Assembly (NCBI RefSeq): GCF_017368475.1
Contig: NZ_JAFNJE010000007.1
Span: forward strand, 62,001-126,000
DNA: 64,000 nt
Direction of reading: 5' to 3'
Origin: Alteromonas sp. 5E99-2
Lineage (GTDB): Bacteria; Pseudomonadota; Gammaproteobacteria; Enterobacterales; Alteromonadaceae
Shown here: positions 31,106 to 40,937 of the stretch, in pieces
Numbering within the stretch: position 1 is the stretch's first letter
How the letters are laid out: every line of letters starts with the position of its first letter
Program-made: the position numbers and the translations under genes
Notes under the pieces: model-generated
What the model was told of the DNA's origin: nothing
Seen by the model: only the letters and a program-made list of their open reading frames with translations
The model's database searches: none

Positions 31106-31664
31106 GAATGAAGCCTTCGCTGTTCACGCAAACATTAGACAAAGATTGAGTGCTAAATGTAATTTGGCAATCCACTGCACAGTTATTTACAGCTGTAAGC
31201 GGGCGGCCAAAACTATCAAAATCAATAAACCCTATAGCGGTTATCCCATCCATAGCAACAAAGCTCGCCCCAAGATCAGTAAAAAATTCGGTGTCTATTT
31301 GAAGGTAATCAGGCGTATTTACGTTCACCGTCGTTGCGCAAGTCGAGAGCGCTGCACTTGGCTCAGTGGAATAATTATTTGAAGGTGGTCCTATGGCTGG
31401 CGCGACCGTATCGAACACAATTCGATGGCAATAGTCAGCTCGAGTATCTTGCATTGCCCTAAATTGCATATGTCTTAACGAGGCGATAAGTTGGTTTTGC
31501 AGTGAAAAGGTATCAAAGCCGCTACTGTTTTGAAATCGAGCAGCGGCTACCACAGACAACACTCCAATGAGTATTATGGTAATAATAAGCTCTAAAAGCG
31601 TAAAGCCCTTAGGCAAAAGATGAACATGTGCAAGCGGTTTACTTGCACGAACAGAAGTGTACAA
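31095..31664 (-). CDS. mshC: MSHA minor pilin MshC
   Basis: About 189 residues with prepilin signature LLPKG-FTLLELIITIILIGVL and a GspH/FimT-like globular domain. The start is unclear: the longest frame uses TTG at 31664, and a TTG directly before PKGF would give a minimal leader. Neither has a convincing ribosome-binding site, so expression may rely on coupling to mshA 18 bases upstream. Confidence 0.85.
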   Translation of the reverse strand: MYTSVRASKPLAHVHLLPKGFTLLELIITIILIGVLSVVAAARFQNSSGFDTFSLQNQLIASLRHMQFRAMQDTRADYCHRIVFDTVAPAIGPPSNNYSTEPSAALSTCATTVNVNTPDYLQIDTEFFTDLGASFVAMDGITAIGFIDFDSFGRPLTAVNNCAVDCQITFSTQSLSNVCVNSEGFIRAC

Positions 31665-31682
31665 AATGCATACTTAGGTGAA

Positions 31683-32189
31683 TTAACAACCTGTATCCGT
31701 TACTGCAATATTGGGTGCTTCTCCTTCATCAGCGTTCGTATAAACCACTTCACAATCTTCGCCAGCAGCTGTTCCATTTAGTGTAATAGTAAACAAATTA
31801 GTATCAGCAGTTAATATAAAAGCCGACGTTGGATTTGCAACCGTTGACAATTCAATATCTAAATCAACCCATTCAGCAAGCTCGACATCCAAAGCTCCAA
31901 GGTTTGGGTTAGCATTTGGGTAACCATTAATAATGGTTAAATCAGCTGTTCCATCATTGTCAATATCAAGATCATTTGATGTGTTAGTCGCTTGTACACC
32001 ATTAATTGCTGCTTTTGCGAAGACTAATTGTGAGCCTCCTTGCAGTGCTGCTGCAACACCTTGTAAAGTTGACGCTCTAGCATCACCTTGTAAATTTATA
32101 AATCTTGGCGCAGCGGTAACTGCCAAAATTCCCAAAATAACGATAACAATAATTAACTCAATTAGTGTAAAACCAGTTTGTTTTCTCAT
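31683..32189 (-). CDS. mshA: MSHA major pilin MshA
   Basis: 168 residues: short leader MRKQTG, then FTLIELIIVIVILGILAVTAAPRF, the N-terminus of class IVa major pilins, and a small C-terminal domain with one likely disulfide (Cys in AGEDCEVV and the terminal Cys). The segment LQGDARASTLQGVAAAL is typical of MshA. A strong ribosome-binding site (AGGGGA) precedes the ATG, and the 48-base gap upstream may carry a dedicated promoter for this abundant subunit. Confidence 0.94.
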   Translation of the reverse strand: MRKQTGFTLIELIIVIVILGILAVTAAPRFINLQGDARASTLQGVAAALQGGSQLVFAKAAINGVQATNTSNDLDIDNDGTADLTIINGYPNANPNLGALDVELAEWVDLDIELSTVANPTSAFILTADTNLFTITLNGTAAGEDCEVVYTNADEGEAPNIAVTDTGC

Positions 32190-32237
32190 TAAAAATCCCC
32201 TACTCGGATGTACTTATTCTATTTAATATAGACTAAA

Positions 32238-32855
32238 TTATAAAAGTTGGTTTGCTATTTCTGTATTGTTACTAAATACGATAACTTGCCCTATTCTAGG
32301 GTCGTAAATAAATCCATTTCCAGCGCTACTGTCGTTCGGTTCACTGGTAGCATTCCTTACTGTTTGGGTTAAATAATAAAGGCAAATGTCATTATTCTCT
32401 GAACCTGCGCCATTACTCACACTAGTAAAATAGCGAAAGTTATCAAACGGGCTATTGCTAAAGTCAGATGTAATAGTTGGCGAACTCTGCAAAATTAAAT
32501 TGAAAATACTCTCGCAGTCTGCATCTGACATATCTGTGTCTTCTGTACTGCTATCGTTGTTGATTTGGCCTGTGGGGTAACCTGTATTTTGGTCTACGCC
32601 AACAGTAATGCCATCCAACGTCACCGACGTCAAATTTGTACCCGAGTTGTTATCTGGACGAGCTTCTAGCTCCCACTGCGCACGCACTAACCCTACGGCT
32701 GTGGCAAACCCTCCAGCAACTCCTTCCACTGTGGCATCTTCTGCTCGCTCAGTTACATCGAGAAAGCGAGGTATAGCAACCGCTGCAAGTAACCCTAAAA
32801 GCACTACAACAATCACTAACTCAATAAGGGTAAACCCGCGACTATGTTTAATCAT
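32238..32855 (-). CDS. mshB: MSHA pilin-like protein MshB
   Basis: About 205 residues from the ATG at 32855, which has a GGAG ribosome-binding site. Leader MIKHSRG then FTLIELVIVVVLLGLLAAVAIPRFLDV; the following VEGVAGGFATAVGLVRAQWE helix is typical of MshB. Minor pilin needed for assembly. The in-frame extension to 32894 overlaps mshF and is unlikely. Confidence 0.92.
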   Translation of the reverse strand: MIKHSRGFTLIELVIVVVLLGLLAAVAIPRFLDVTERAEDATVEGVAGGFATAVGLVRAQWELEARPDNNSGTNLTSVTLDGITVGVDQNTGYPTGQINNDSSTEDTDMSDADCESIFNLILQSSPTITSDFSNSPFDNFRYFTSVSNGAGSENNDICLYYLTQTVRNATSEPNDSSAGNGFIYDPRIGQVIVFSNNTEIANQLL

Positions 32856-32886
32856 TTTTTCTCCGAAAACCAAGTTCATATCAGTT

Positions 32887-33396
32887 TCAGCCATCAGTAA
32901 ATTTTACAACACCAGTTACCAGATTATAGTCAAAACTCGCTCCCTGACTTAATCTGTAACGACAAAACCCAAATTCTTCCTTACTGCCTTTTTGAGGTAA
33001 AAAATAGTCAGATAACACTTTAAATCCACCAATCAATGTAGGTTCATTGAGTAAACTCTGCCACAATTTTTCACACCCGTTACGGCTTTTATCTATCCAT
33101 GGTTTCCCATTACTCCCCATCCTAACCGGGTGTCGTGCTATCTCCTTGCCATTAATATCGTAATGAGCCAACATGATCCTTTCTGGACGACCTTGTGCCT
33201 GCCATTGCCAATGTGCTGTTTCTGCGCTTTGTTGGAACTGCCGAGAAAACCCTTCTAAAATGGCATTATCCATATTAGGCTCTAAGCGAAAAAAGTACGC
33301 AATACAACTTGCCATCAAAACTACAAACACCACAACAACGGTAATGTTGACATACATTTTCGAAATAGAATGGTCAGTAGCTTCATCGTTTTTCAT
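32887..33396 (-). CDS. mshF: MSHA biogenesis protein MshF
   Basis: 169 residues, one N-terminal transmembrane helix (about 17-38) and a small periplasmic domain with RQFQQSAETAHWQWQAQGRP, a segment typical of MshF. No prepilin cleavage site. Two bases separate it from mshG. Role in the MSHA machine is unknown in the family. Confidence 0.88.
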   Translation of the reverse strand: MKNDEATDHSISKMYVNITVVVVFVVLMASCIAYFFRLEPNMDNAILEGFSRQFQQSAETAHWQWQAQGRPERIMLAHYDINGKEIARHPVRMGSNGKPWIDKSRNGCEKLWQSLLNEPTLIGGFKVLSDYFLPQKGSKEEFGFCRYRLSQGASFDYNLVTGVVKFTDG

Positions 33397-33398
33397 TT

Positions 33399-34619
33399 TT
33401 ACCTACCTTGTATCGCGCCCATTAAATCCCACATAGGCGTAAAGATACCCAGCGCTAAAACCAGCACCATGGCAGCAACTATAGCGATTAATATCGGTTC
33501 AATTTTAGACGTTAAGCTTTTTAAATCGTAGTCCACTTCTCGTTCATAAAAAGACGCCACTTCACTGAGTAATTCATCTACTTGCCCAGTCTCTTCACCT
33601 ACACTGATCATTTGCAATACCATAGGAGTAAATAATTCGCTGGTTTGCGCCACACGAGACAAGTTTTCACCACGTTCAATATTTTGTCGCATGATTAAAA
33701 TACGAGACCCCATAAAGCTATTATTCACTGCATCAGAAACCAAGGTTAATGACGCAGTTAACGGCACCCCCGCTTTCAACATCATGGCGAAACTCCTAGA
33801 AAATCGACCTAAAATAGAACGTTCTAAAATGCTGCCTATGATAGGTAGTTTAATTTTCGCTTTATCCCAGTTGTAGCGCCCTTTTTCAGTATTTACATAA
33901 TGAATGCTACCCCAAACTATTGCTACGGTAGCTATAACTAATACATACCATTTGTGTACAAAGAAATCAGACATGCCAATTAAAAATCGCGTCATTACCG
34001 GTAACTCAGCATTAAAGCGACTAAACATAGCAGCGAACTGAGGGATAACGAAGATATTCATAATCACAAGGGCTATGGCGATAGCAACAATCACAAAAAG
34101 TGGGTAGCGAGTTGCCGCTTTAATTTGCTTTCGGGTTTCTTGCTCTCTTTCTAAGTACTCCGAGAGCTGCAGAAACGCCGAATCCAATTGACCCGTGTTT
34201 TCACCAACGTGGATCACGCTAACAAACAATTGATTAAAAATAGTCTTATGCTGACTTAACGCAGAAGATAAAGTTCGACCGCGTTCTAATTGAGAAACAA
34301 CATCGGATAATGCCATTTTCAATCGCAGAGAAGAACTGGAATCTGCCAACCCAGTTACTGCCCGCATAATTGGAATGCCGGCCTTAGTTAAAGAATACAT
34401 TTGTCGACAAAAAATCACCAAATCCGGTAATGTCGTTTTTCTTGTTAACCAATTAATTTTATCTACGCTAGTACCGGCATCTTGTTCTAGCTTGATGGCC
34501 ACAGGCGTAATGCTTCTTCCACTGAGCTGTCTTGCCACCGCTTGAGCGTCTGCAGCTTCTATTACACCGCTCGCTGATTCTCCGTTTGGTGTGCGCCCTG
34601 TGTAATGAAACCTAGCCAT
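33399..34619 (-). CDS. mshG: MSHA inner-membrane platform protein MshG (GspF/PilC family)
   Basis: 406 residues. Two T2SSF domains, each a helical bundle followed by membrane helices, around 70-190 and 270-395. Conserved LVIFCRQMYSLTKAGIPI near the N-terminus and the internal repeat FSRSFAMMLKAGVPL. Polytopic platform that couples the ATPase MshE to pilin insertion. Overlaps mshE by 8 bases. Confidence 0.95.
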   Translation of the reverse strand: MARFHYTGRTPNGESASGVIEAADAQAVARQLSGRSITPVAIKLEQDAGTSVDKINWLTRKTTLPDLVIFCRQMYSLTKAGIPIMRAVTGLADSSSSLRLKMALSDVVSQLERGRTLSSALSQHKTIFNQLFVSVIHVGENTGQLDSAFLQLSEYLEREQETRKQIKAATRYPLFVIVAIAIALVIMNIFVIPQFAAMFSRFNAELPVMTRFLIGMSDFFVHKWYVLVIATVAIVWGSIHYVNTEKGRYNWDKAKIKLPIIGSILERSILGRFSRSFAMMLKAGVPLTASLTLVSDAVNNSFMGSRILIMRQNIERGENLSRVAQTSELFTPMVLQMISVGEETGQVDELLSEVASFYEREVDYDLKSLTSKIEPILIAIVAAMVLVLALGIFTPMWDLMGAIQGR

Positions 34620-36345
34620 GGTTTGAATCTTCCGCAGGTTTACTTGGCTGAGCTTCGACTACCGTTTCAATCAACTTAGTGACTTCTTTTACCGTGGTAA
34701 TTCCCATTTTTGCGTATGTCAGAGCGACATGAGATAAAGGCTTATAACTTGGATTTCGTTCCGCAGCTTCCGAAAAAGCAAGTGTGTCGCTCATTTTCAA
34801 AGCGCGCATCATCTCATTAGTCATTTCAAGCAGCTCAAAGACCCCTAGCCGACCTCGATAACCTGTTTGATTGCACTTTTGACACCCTCGCCCGTGTTTA
34901 AAAGCAACCTCTTTCACTGACTCATCAATACTGCTCAACCAAAATAACTCCTGAGCCGTTGGTTGATAATCTTGGCTGCAATTGTCACAAATTTTGCGTA
35001 TTAAACGCTGCGCTACAATACCTCGTAGCGAGCTGGCCACTAAGTAACCCGGTGCGCCCATATCAAGTAAACGGGTTGCACTGCTTATGGCATCATTAGT
35101 ATGTAAAGTAGATAAAACCAAATGCCCGGTTAACGCACCTCTAAGTCCTATTTCTACGGTTTCTTGATCTCGCATTTCCCCTACCATAATAATATCGGGG
35201 TCTTGGCGTAACGTTGTTCTTAGTACATTTGAAAATGTTAAGTCTATTTTATTATTTACTTGTACCTGGTTAATGCGAGGTAACCTGTATTCAACAGGGT
35301 CTTCAACCGTGATAATTTTCCGCTCAGGTGAATTAAGTTCACTTAATGCCCCATAAAGAGTTGTGGTTTTACCCGACCCCGTAGGCCCTGTGACCAAAAT
35401 CATACCGTGAGGTCTTTGTAGCAGCTGTCGAAACCTAGTTAATAGTTCTTCAGGCATTCCGGTGTGATTTAAACTCAAGACGCCTGCGGACTGGTCCAAT
35501 AGACGCATTACCACAGCCTCACCATTTTGCACTGGCATTGTCGATAGGCGCACGTCTATTCTATGATTTTTAGCTCTTACTTGTGTACGGCCATCTTGAG
35601 GTATGCGTTTTTCAGAAATATCCAAACCCGCCATCAACTTCAACCTCAATACTAAGGCTGCGGCGATATTCTTCTCTGAAATGATATGCTCTTGCAAAAC
35701 GCCATCAATACGCTGGCGTATTCTTAACTTACCCTCATCGGGCTCAATATGAATATCTGACGCTTTCGCTTGCACTGCGTCATCAAAAATGGACTGAAGT
35801 AAGCGGGCAACGGCTGTATCCGATTCAGCATCTAAACTTTGTGATAAATCAAAGCTCTGGTCGTCTTTGTATTCTTCCGCAAGCTCTTGTGCGAACGAGG
35901 TGATTTCCTCAGTTTTCCTATACAAAGTATCGTAAGCGCCAAATAACTGGGTTTCACTTACCACTGCCAAATCAATTTGCTTGGGTAATAATTCAGATAA
36001 ACTATCAATCGCATTAATGTCTGCAGGGTCGCTCATCCCCACAACAAGGCTTTCGCCTTTGTCTTCAATCACCAAGGCTCGGTAGCGACGAGCTTGAATC
36101 TCTGGCAATAGTTTTACTGCTTCGGGATCAACTCTTGTGTTATCTAAATCAATGAGCGGCACATTTAAGTGATCAGACAAAATATTCAGTATTTGCTTTT
36201 CACTCACCATATTCATTGCAACCAAAGTCGCACCGAGTTTTCGTCCCGTTTGCCGCTGTTCCGCCAGCGCATTACCTAGCTGTTCTTCTGAAATAAGCTG
36301 TTGCTGAACAAGTAAGTCGCCTAATCGAATACGCGGGGTGTTCAT
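34612..36345 (-). CDS. mshE: MSHA pilus extension ATPase MshE (GspE/PilB family)
   Basis: 577 residues. The N-terminal MshEN module has two RLG/KLG-type motifs (RLGDLLVQQQLI and KLGATLVAMNMV) that in Vibrio MshE bind c-di-GMP; in the first motif the usual Gly at position 10 reads Gln. The C-terminal ATPase has Walker A (VTGPTGSGKTTTLYG), the Asp box, Walker B (DIIMVGEMRD), the His box (HLVLSTLHTNDA) and a tetracysteine zinc site (CDNC and CQKC). Cytoplasmic hexamer driving pilus extension. Overlaps mshN (ATGA) and mshG. Confidence 0.96.
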   Translation of the reverse strand: MNTPRIRLGDLLVQQQLISEEQLGNALAEQRQTGRKLGATLVAMNMVSEKQILNILSDHLNVPLIDLDNTRVDPEAVKLLPEIQARRYRALVIEDKGESLVVGMSDPADINAIDSLSELLPKQIDLAVVSETQLFGAYDTLYRKTEEITSFAQELAEEYKDDQSFDLSQSLDAESDTAVARLLQSIFDDAVQAKASDIHIEPDEGKLRIRQRIDGVLQEHIISEKNIAAALVLRLKLMAGLDISEKRIPQDGRTQVRAKNHRIDVRLSTMPVQNGEAVVMRLLDQSAGVLSLNHTGMPEELLTRFRQLLQRPHGMILVTGPTGSGKTTTLYGALSELNSPERKIITVEDPVEYRLPRINQVQVNNKIDLTFSNVLRTTLRQDPDIIMVGEMRDQETVEIGLRGALTGHLVLSTLHTNDAISSATRLLDMGAPGYLVASSLRGIVAQRLIRKICDNCSQDYQPTAQELFWLSSIDESVKEVAFKHGRGCQKCNQTGYRGRLGVFELLEMTNEMMRALKMSDTLAFSEAAERNPSYKPLSHVALTYAKMGITTVKEVTKLIETVVEAQPSKPAEDSNHG

Positions 36346-37397
36346 GGCTTAGCCCTTTTATTTAGTAACTCAATACGCTGCAAAGCGTAAGTCTTAATTT
36401 CTGGATCATCATTGGCTAACACAATCACTCGTTGAAAACTCTTTAATGCTAAAGGTGTGTTATTCAGACTTTCGCTCACTATGCCTAAACCTAGCCATGC
36501 TCTTACGTCATTGGGTGATTGGGTGACTAGAGCGCCGTAATCCTGACTAGCTTGCTCATTGTTATTTAACGCCCTCGCAAGTGAAGCTCTGTATAGCAAG
36601 AAATCTGGCTCGAGAGAATCCAATTGTAAAACATGCCAAGCTTGCTCTGGTTTATTTAACTGAGAATACAATCGAGCTTGCATTAATCTAACTGAAATAT
36701 TTTTTGGAAAAAGGGTTTGCGTTTGTATCAATAGCGCCTCAGCTTGAGGATATTGTCTATCTGCAAAATACAGCGCAGCTAATTTTTTCCGTGCATCAAC
36801 GATCAGAGGCTCATCGTCTATCCACTGAGCTAACACTGCTTTTGCCTTACTTGAATTATTATTGGCAAGGGCATCCGCAACTAAAGTTTGATAGTTTGAG
36901 AACCGTTTACCACCTGATGGCACTACTGCCAATTTCACATCACTAGTACTGGCAGTATCAATTTCTGGTTGTTCATTTTGCGACTTCGAACTTCTCAGAA
37001 CAGGGCTAGTGGGCTCCACTTTTTTTATTGTCGTCTGAACTATGGAAGTATTTTCTTGCGAAGGACGGATTTCCACATCAGAGCCGTTTTGTTTAAGAGC
37101 TGCGCTTTCACTTTTCACGACTGCTGACTGATCAGCTTCCACTGGTTCCACAAAAATGGTTTCATTTGGTCTTTCGTTTTCAAATGCGCTTAGTGGTGTT
37201 GGCGTTATATACGAGCTATCTATCGAAATATACAACCAAGTGCTTACAGCTGCTAAACCAAGTACAACAAACACAAGTACTCCCCATACAACACCACGCC
37301 CCTTAACCTTATCCGGTGCTTGGTAATTTGCTGTGTGTCCATTTTCCGGTACAGACCTATTTTCTAGGTCATTCAGCATTTTATTTACAACGCTCAT
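36342..37397 (-). CDS. mshN: MSHA biogenesis protein MshN (TPR)
   Basis: About 351 residues. Starts MSVVNKMLNDLE, the usual MshN opening; one transmembrane helix follows (about 37-58), then a low-complexity Ser/Thr/Glu linker and four or so TPRs in the periplasm. The ATG at 37397 overlaps the mshM stop. Likely a scaffold linking inner membrane and secretin parts. Confidence 0.9.
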   Translation of the reverse strand: MSVVNKMLNDLENRSVPENGHTANYQAPDKVKGRGVVWGVLVFVVLGLAAVSTWLYISIDSSYITPTPLSAFENERPNETIFVEPVEADQSAVVKSESAALKQNGSDVEIRPSQENTSIVQTTIKKVEPTSPVLRSSKSQNEQPEIDTASTSDVKLAVVPSGGKRFSNYQTLVADALANNNSSKAKAVLAQWIDDEPLIVDARKKLAALYFADRQYPQAEALLIQTQTLFPKNISVRLMQARLYSQLNKPEQAWHVLQLDSLEPDFLLYRASLARALNNNEQASQDYGALVTQSPNDVRAWLGLGIVSESLNNTPLALKSFQRVIVLANDDPEIKTYALQRIELLNKRAKP

Positions 37398-38296
37398 AGC
37401 CAAGCCGCCCAACTAGCAACGGCTAGTAATATGACAATGACAACAACTGATAAACCTATTTTTGCAGACCAATAACGAGAAACCGAGAACGCAGCTTCAG
37501 TATCTTCAATCGCGCCGAAAACATGACCTTTTTCGATACATGATTTTCCTTCGCCATAGGCTAGCATCAAACTTTTGTGACATAGCACGTTTACAATACG
37601 GGCAGTGCCTTTACTTGCTTTCATCATCAATTCACAACAGGTTTTATCAAACAGTGTTGCGCCTCGATAACCCGCAACGGTTAATCTATGTTGAACATAT
37701 TGAACAACTTGGTCCGCATCCATTAAACTTAAAGAATAACTAAAGGTAATTCGCTGACGTAGTTGACGCAGTTCGGTCCTGTCTAATTTTTCGTCCAGTT
37801 CTGGCTGACCAAACAAGACCACTTGCAATAGCTTGGTAGATTCGGTTTCGAGGTTAGTCATTAACCTAAGTGCTTCAATACTTTCGACCGGCAACGCTTG
37901 CGCTTCATCAATAATGAGAACTGTACTTTTTCTTTGCTGATTTGTAGTAATTAAGGTTTGTTGAATTTTTTGAGTAAAGGTTTGTTGGTCGCAATTCTCA
38001 TCAACATTCACCCCTAGCTCTGCGGCAACGGACCGCCTTAATTCTGCGGGAGTAAGCAAAGGGTTAGGAATATATGCAGATTCAAAATGATCGGGTAATT
38101 CGTTTAATAATTTCCGGCATAACAGCGTTTTTCCCGTGCCCACTTCTCCGGTAACTTTTATAAACCCTTCCCCAGTCTGCAATGCAGTTGATAACACTTG
38201 TAACGCTTCATTATGGCTTGGCAAACCAAAGAAATAACTGGTGTTAGGAGTGAGGGTGAAGGGGAGCTCAGATAAGCCAAAATGATATAAATACAT
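37394..38296 (-). CDS. mshM: MSHA biogenesis ATPase MshM (ExeA/GspA-like AAA)
   Basis: 300 residues. N-terminal AAA domain starting MYLYHFGLSELPFTLTPNT, Walker A VTGEVGTGKTLLCRKLL, Walker B VLIIDEAQALP, sensor region QVVLFGQPEL, and a C-terminal transmembrane helix (about 278-298). Related to ExeA/GspA, which remodels peptidoglycan for secretin placement. Five bases after mshL. Confidence 0.94.
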   Translation of the reverse strand: MYLYHFGLSELPFTLTPNTSYFFGLPSHNEALQVLSTALQTGEGFIKVTGEVGTGKTLLCRKLLNELPDHFESAYIPNPLLTPAELRRSVAAELGVNVDENCDQQTFTQKIQQTLITTNQQRKSTVLIIDEAQALPVESIEALRLMTNLETESTKLLQVVLFGQPELDEKLDRTELRQLRQRITFSYSLSLMDADQVVQYVQHRLTVAGYRGATLFDKTCCELMMKASKGTARIVNVLCHKSLMLAYGEGKSCIEKGHVFGAIEDTEAAFSVSRYWSAKIGLSVVVIVILLAVASWAAWL

Positions 38297-38301
38297 AAGT
38301 A

Positions 38302-39972
38302 TTAATCAATAAACAGCCAGTCAGCCATTTTTTCTCTGGTTGACTCTAATTGCTTCGACCACGTACCTTCGCCCACTATGGTAGGTTTAAGCAAAATAAT
38401 GAGTTCTTTTTTAATTTCTATTTGAGACTTGTTAGTAAATAGCTCTCCTACATAAGGAATATCGCCTAGTACAGGTGTTTTTGATGTTGAATCAGAAATA
38501 GTGGTTTGCATTAAGCCTCCAATCACAACAATTTCTCCTGACAAGGCTTTAATCACTGTGTCTGACTCTCGTATTGTACTTAATGCCAAAGGTAAAATGA
38601 GCTGTTCACCATCTAGCGTAACGACCTTTTCCTGCTCATCGGTTTCGATAACTGAAGGGTGAACATGCAGTAACACTGATCCATTTTCATCAATTTGAGG
38701 CGTAACATCTAACGCAATACCGCTAAAGAAAGGCGTTAATTCTACATCGGGAACCACAGTAGTACTTGTGCTTGTTACCGTACTTTGAGATGACACATCA
38801 GTAACAAAATACTCATCTTCGCCCACTTTAATCACGGCTTTTTGATTGTTCGTGGCAGTCACCCGAGGGCTCGATAGCACTTGCACATTACCTTGAGTCG
38901 AAAGTAACGACAATACGCCAGAAAAGTCTTGGTTCACAAAAGAAAGGCTTGTCACACCACCGAGTATAGCTGTCAAGTCGTTACCAATAGTTGCAGCAGT
39001 ATTGTTAAATTGAAAATCGGTGCTGCCTACGTTGCCTACGACTTCGTTCCAATTTATACCTTGTTGATAATTGTCGCTAAGAGTGACTTCTAAAATTCTC
39101 GCTTCCAGAATCACTTGTCGCTGCAAGTTAGTCTCAGACGCTTGTAAGAATGACTTAATTGCGCGGATTTCTTCAGGTAATGCTCTTACCGTTACCAAAC
39201 CTGCTTGCGGAGAGACAAACACCACACGCCCGTCCTCATTACCAATCATGCTTTGCAAACTTGTCTGCAAGTTCTCCCAAAAATTAGTTTCTGTACGCGT
39301 TGTTATTGCAACACCATTAATTCCTGTATTCTGATTGCCCGATGAGCTGCTATTGCTAGCTGAATTGCCGGAAAAACCATTTAACGAGTTACTCCCATTA
39401 TTATTGTTGTTTCCGTCGGCCTGAGACACGCCTCCAGAAATAATGCTAGTTTGCGTATTACCATCTCGTTCAATCAATAAATAATTAACCGCAAACGTCT
39501 CGGTGCGCATAGTCGATGGGCTAATACGAAAAACAGTGTCTTTTCGCTGCACATCAAGGCTGTATAAGTCACCCACAAGGCTGATTATGTCAGGCAAAGG
39601 AACTTGTTTTAACGACAATGAAACCACACCTTCAACTTCTGGGTGCACAGCAATACTGTAGGGCGTATCAGCAACAAGACCTTTAAAAAAAGCTCTGATT
39701 TCTACACTTTCGGCTTCTACATCGTATTTTTGTACACCAAAAAGAGATGACGTTTGCTCTGTATTGGTTGTCTCTGGAGATAAAAAATCATTGATGGCAG
39801 CAGGAAGTCCTTCATCTTGTTTAGGACTTATTCGAGACGCTTCCATTGCCTTTTGCTCTGCAATTTGAGAATCCAGCTCTTTGGTAAACTCATCGGGCTT
39901 TAATGTGGATTTGCACCCAACCAAAACGATTCCCAATATAACCAAGCCAATACGTGCGTTTTTAACGTTCAT
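38302..39972 (-). CDS. mshL: MSHA outer-membrane secretin MshL
   Basis: 556 residues. Lipoprotein-type signal (VILGIVLVGCKST, lipobox Cys about 20), a secretin/TonB N-terminal short domain (AVHPEVEGVVSLSLKQVPLPDII), an N1-type domain, a Ser/Asn/Gly-rich insertion at about 180-220, and the C-terminal secretin domain with VLSSPRVTATNNQKAVIKVG and VIGGLMQTT. Forms the pilus exit pore. Confidence 0.95.
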   Translation of the reverse strand: MNVKNARIGLVILGIVLVGCKSTLKPDEFTKELDSQIAEQKAMEASRISPKQDEGLPAAINDFLSPETTNTEQTSSLFGVQKYDVEAESVEIRAFFKGLVADTPYSIAVHPEVEGVVSLSLKQVPLPDIISLVGDLYSLDVQRKDTVFRISPSTMRTETFAVNYLLIERDGNTQTSIISGGVSQADGNNNNNGSNSLNGFSGNSASNSSSSGNQNTGINGVAITTRTETNFWENLQTSLQSMIGNEDGRVVFVSPQAGLVTVRALPEEIRAIKSFLQASETNLQRQVILEARILEVTLSDNYQQGINWNEVVGNVGSTDFQFNNTAATIGNDLTAILGGVTSLSFVNQDFSGVLSLLSTQGNVQVLSSPRVTATNNQKAVIKVGEDEYFVTDVSSQSTVTSTSTTVVPDVELTPFFSGIALDVTPQIDENGSVLLHVHPSVIETDEQEKVVTLDGEQLILPLALSTIRESDTVIKALSGEIVVIGGLMQTTISDSTSKTPVLGDIPYVGELFTNKSQIEIKKELIILLKPTIVGEGTWSKQLESTREKMADWLFID

Positions 39973-39973
39973 A

Positions 39974-40300
39974 TTATTGTATTTCCGATACAGATTTAGA
40001 GACCACGCTCACTTCTGACAATGACAACAAAACCCGTTGAGTTTCACCGTTTTTCTGATAATCAACTTCAACCGAATTTGCATTTATTTTCACTACCTTT
40101 AATCCATTCAGTACTTGAGCTTCAAGATAGACATTGCCATTTACAATGGCCTTTTTCCCCGCTGGAGTTATAAATATAGCCTCTAGCGAAGGTAAAACAT
40201 TTACTTCAGCCTTAAGGTTTTCATCTTCCACGAAAGCTTCCGGCCGAGTTGGGTCTGCAGCTAACGCTATTCCAAAAATGATTGTAAAAACACTAAACAC
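39974..40300 (-). CDS. mshK: MSHA biogenesis protein MshK
   Basis: 108 residues, small exported protein: hydrophobic N-terminus ending IALAADPTRPEAF, then a PilP/GspC-like stretch (LEAIFITPAGKKAIVNGNVY). Probably contacts the secretin. GTG start overlapping mshJ by 8 bases; one base before mshL. Confidence 0.85.
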   Translation of the reverse strand: MFSVFTIIFGIALAADPTRPEAFVEDENLKAEVNVLPSLEAIFITPAGKKAIVNGNVYLEAQVLNGLKVVKINANSVEVDYQKNGETQRVLLSLSEVSVVSKSVSEIQ

Positions 40301-40937
40301 GAATAAACACCTTTTCAGTACTGAGCGTATAAAATTCTATGGTTAATTCTGATTCTGGATAGGCTTGCACATCAAATGTCATTTGATTCCAATACACTTG
40401 CCATTCAATTTTCTCTAACATGTCTAAAAATAACTGTGTATCGCTGTAAGAGCCTGTAAACACCATTTTTACACCATGTTGATATAAGCCCACGGCCTGT
40501 TCTTCTGTATCTTGGTATAAATTGATCGGCGCTAGTGCTTCGACTTTTCGCAGTGTTAGCTCTTTTGATAAGCCCAACATTGATGCCATTAATGCTGGCA
40601 TTGAATTTGGTAATACAAGGGCGTCGACTTCAGCTTTAAACTCTTTTGCAATACGTTCTGTACGCTTTTCAATTTGCGCTAGCCGCGCCTTTAGATCTTT
40701 GTCTGGGTCTTCGTTTTCAGCAAGCGCATAGGTTTGTTGCTGTAAACGTAAAGAGGCTATCTGGCGCTCGAGAGATACTTTTTCAGTGCGTAGTGATGTG
40801 TGTGTTTTCCAACTTGGCTCTACGCCGTAAGTGAAACCAACGAGCAAAATAACAACAATAACCGCACCAATAAGCATACTTTTTTCACGCTTGCTTAAAG
40901 CTTCAAACTTATCGCTATATCGGTTCCATCTATTCAT
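40293..40937 (-). CDS. mshJ: MSHA biogenesis protein MshJ (PilO/GspM-like)
   Basis: 214 residues. Cytoplasmic N-terminus, transmembrane helix at about 22-40, coiled coil, and a ferredoxin-like periplasmic domain, the PilO/GspM layout. Begins with KFEALSKREKSMLIGA, common to this group. Overlaps the PilN-like gene by 4 bases (ATGA) and mshK at its end. Confidence 0.87.
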   Translation of the reverse strand: MNRWNRYSDKFEALSKREKSMLIGAVIVVILLVGFTYGVEPSWKTHTSLRTEKVSLERQIASLRLQQQTYALAENEDPDKDLKARLAQIEKRTERIAKEFKAEVDALVLPNSMPALMASMLGLSKELTLRKVEALAPINLYQDTEEQAVGLYQHGVKMVFTGSYSDTQLFLDMLEKIEWQVYWNQMTFDVQAYPESELTIEFYTLSTEKVFIRV

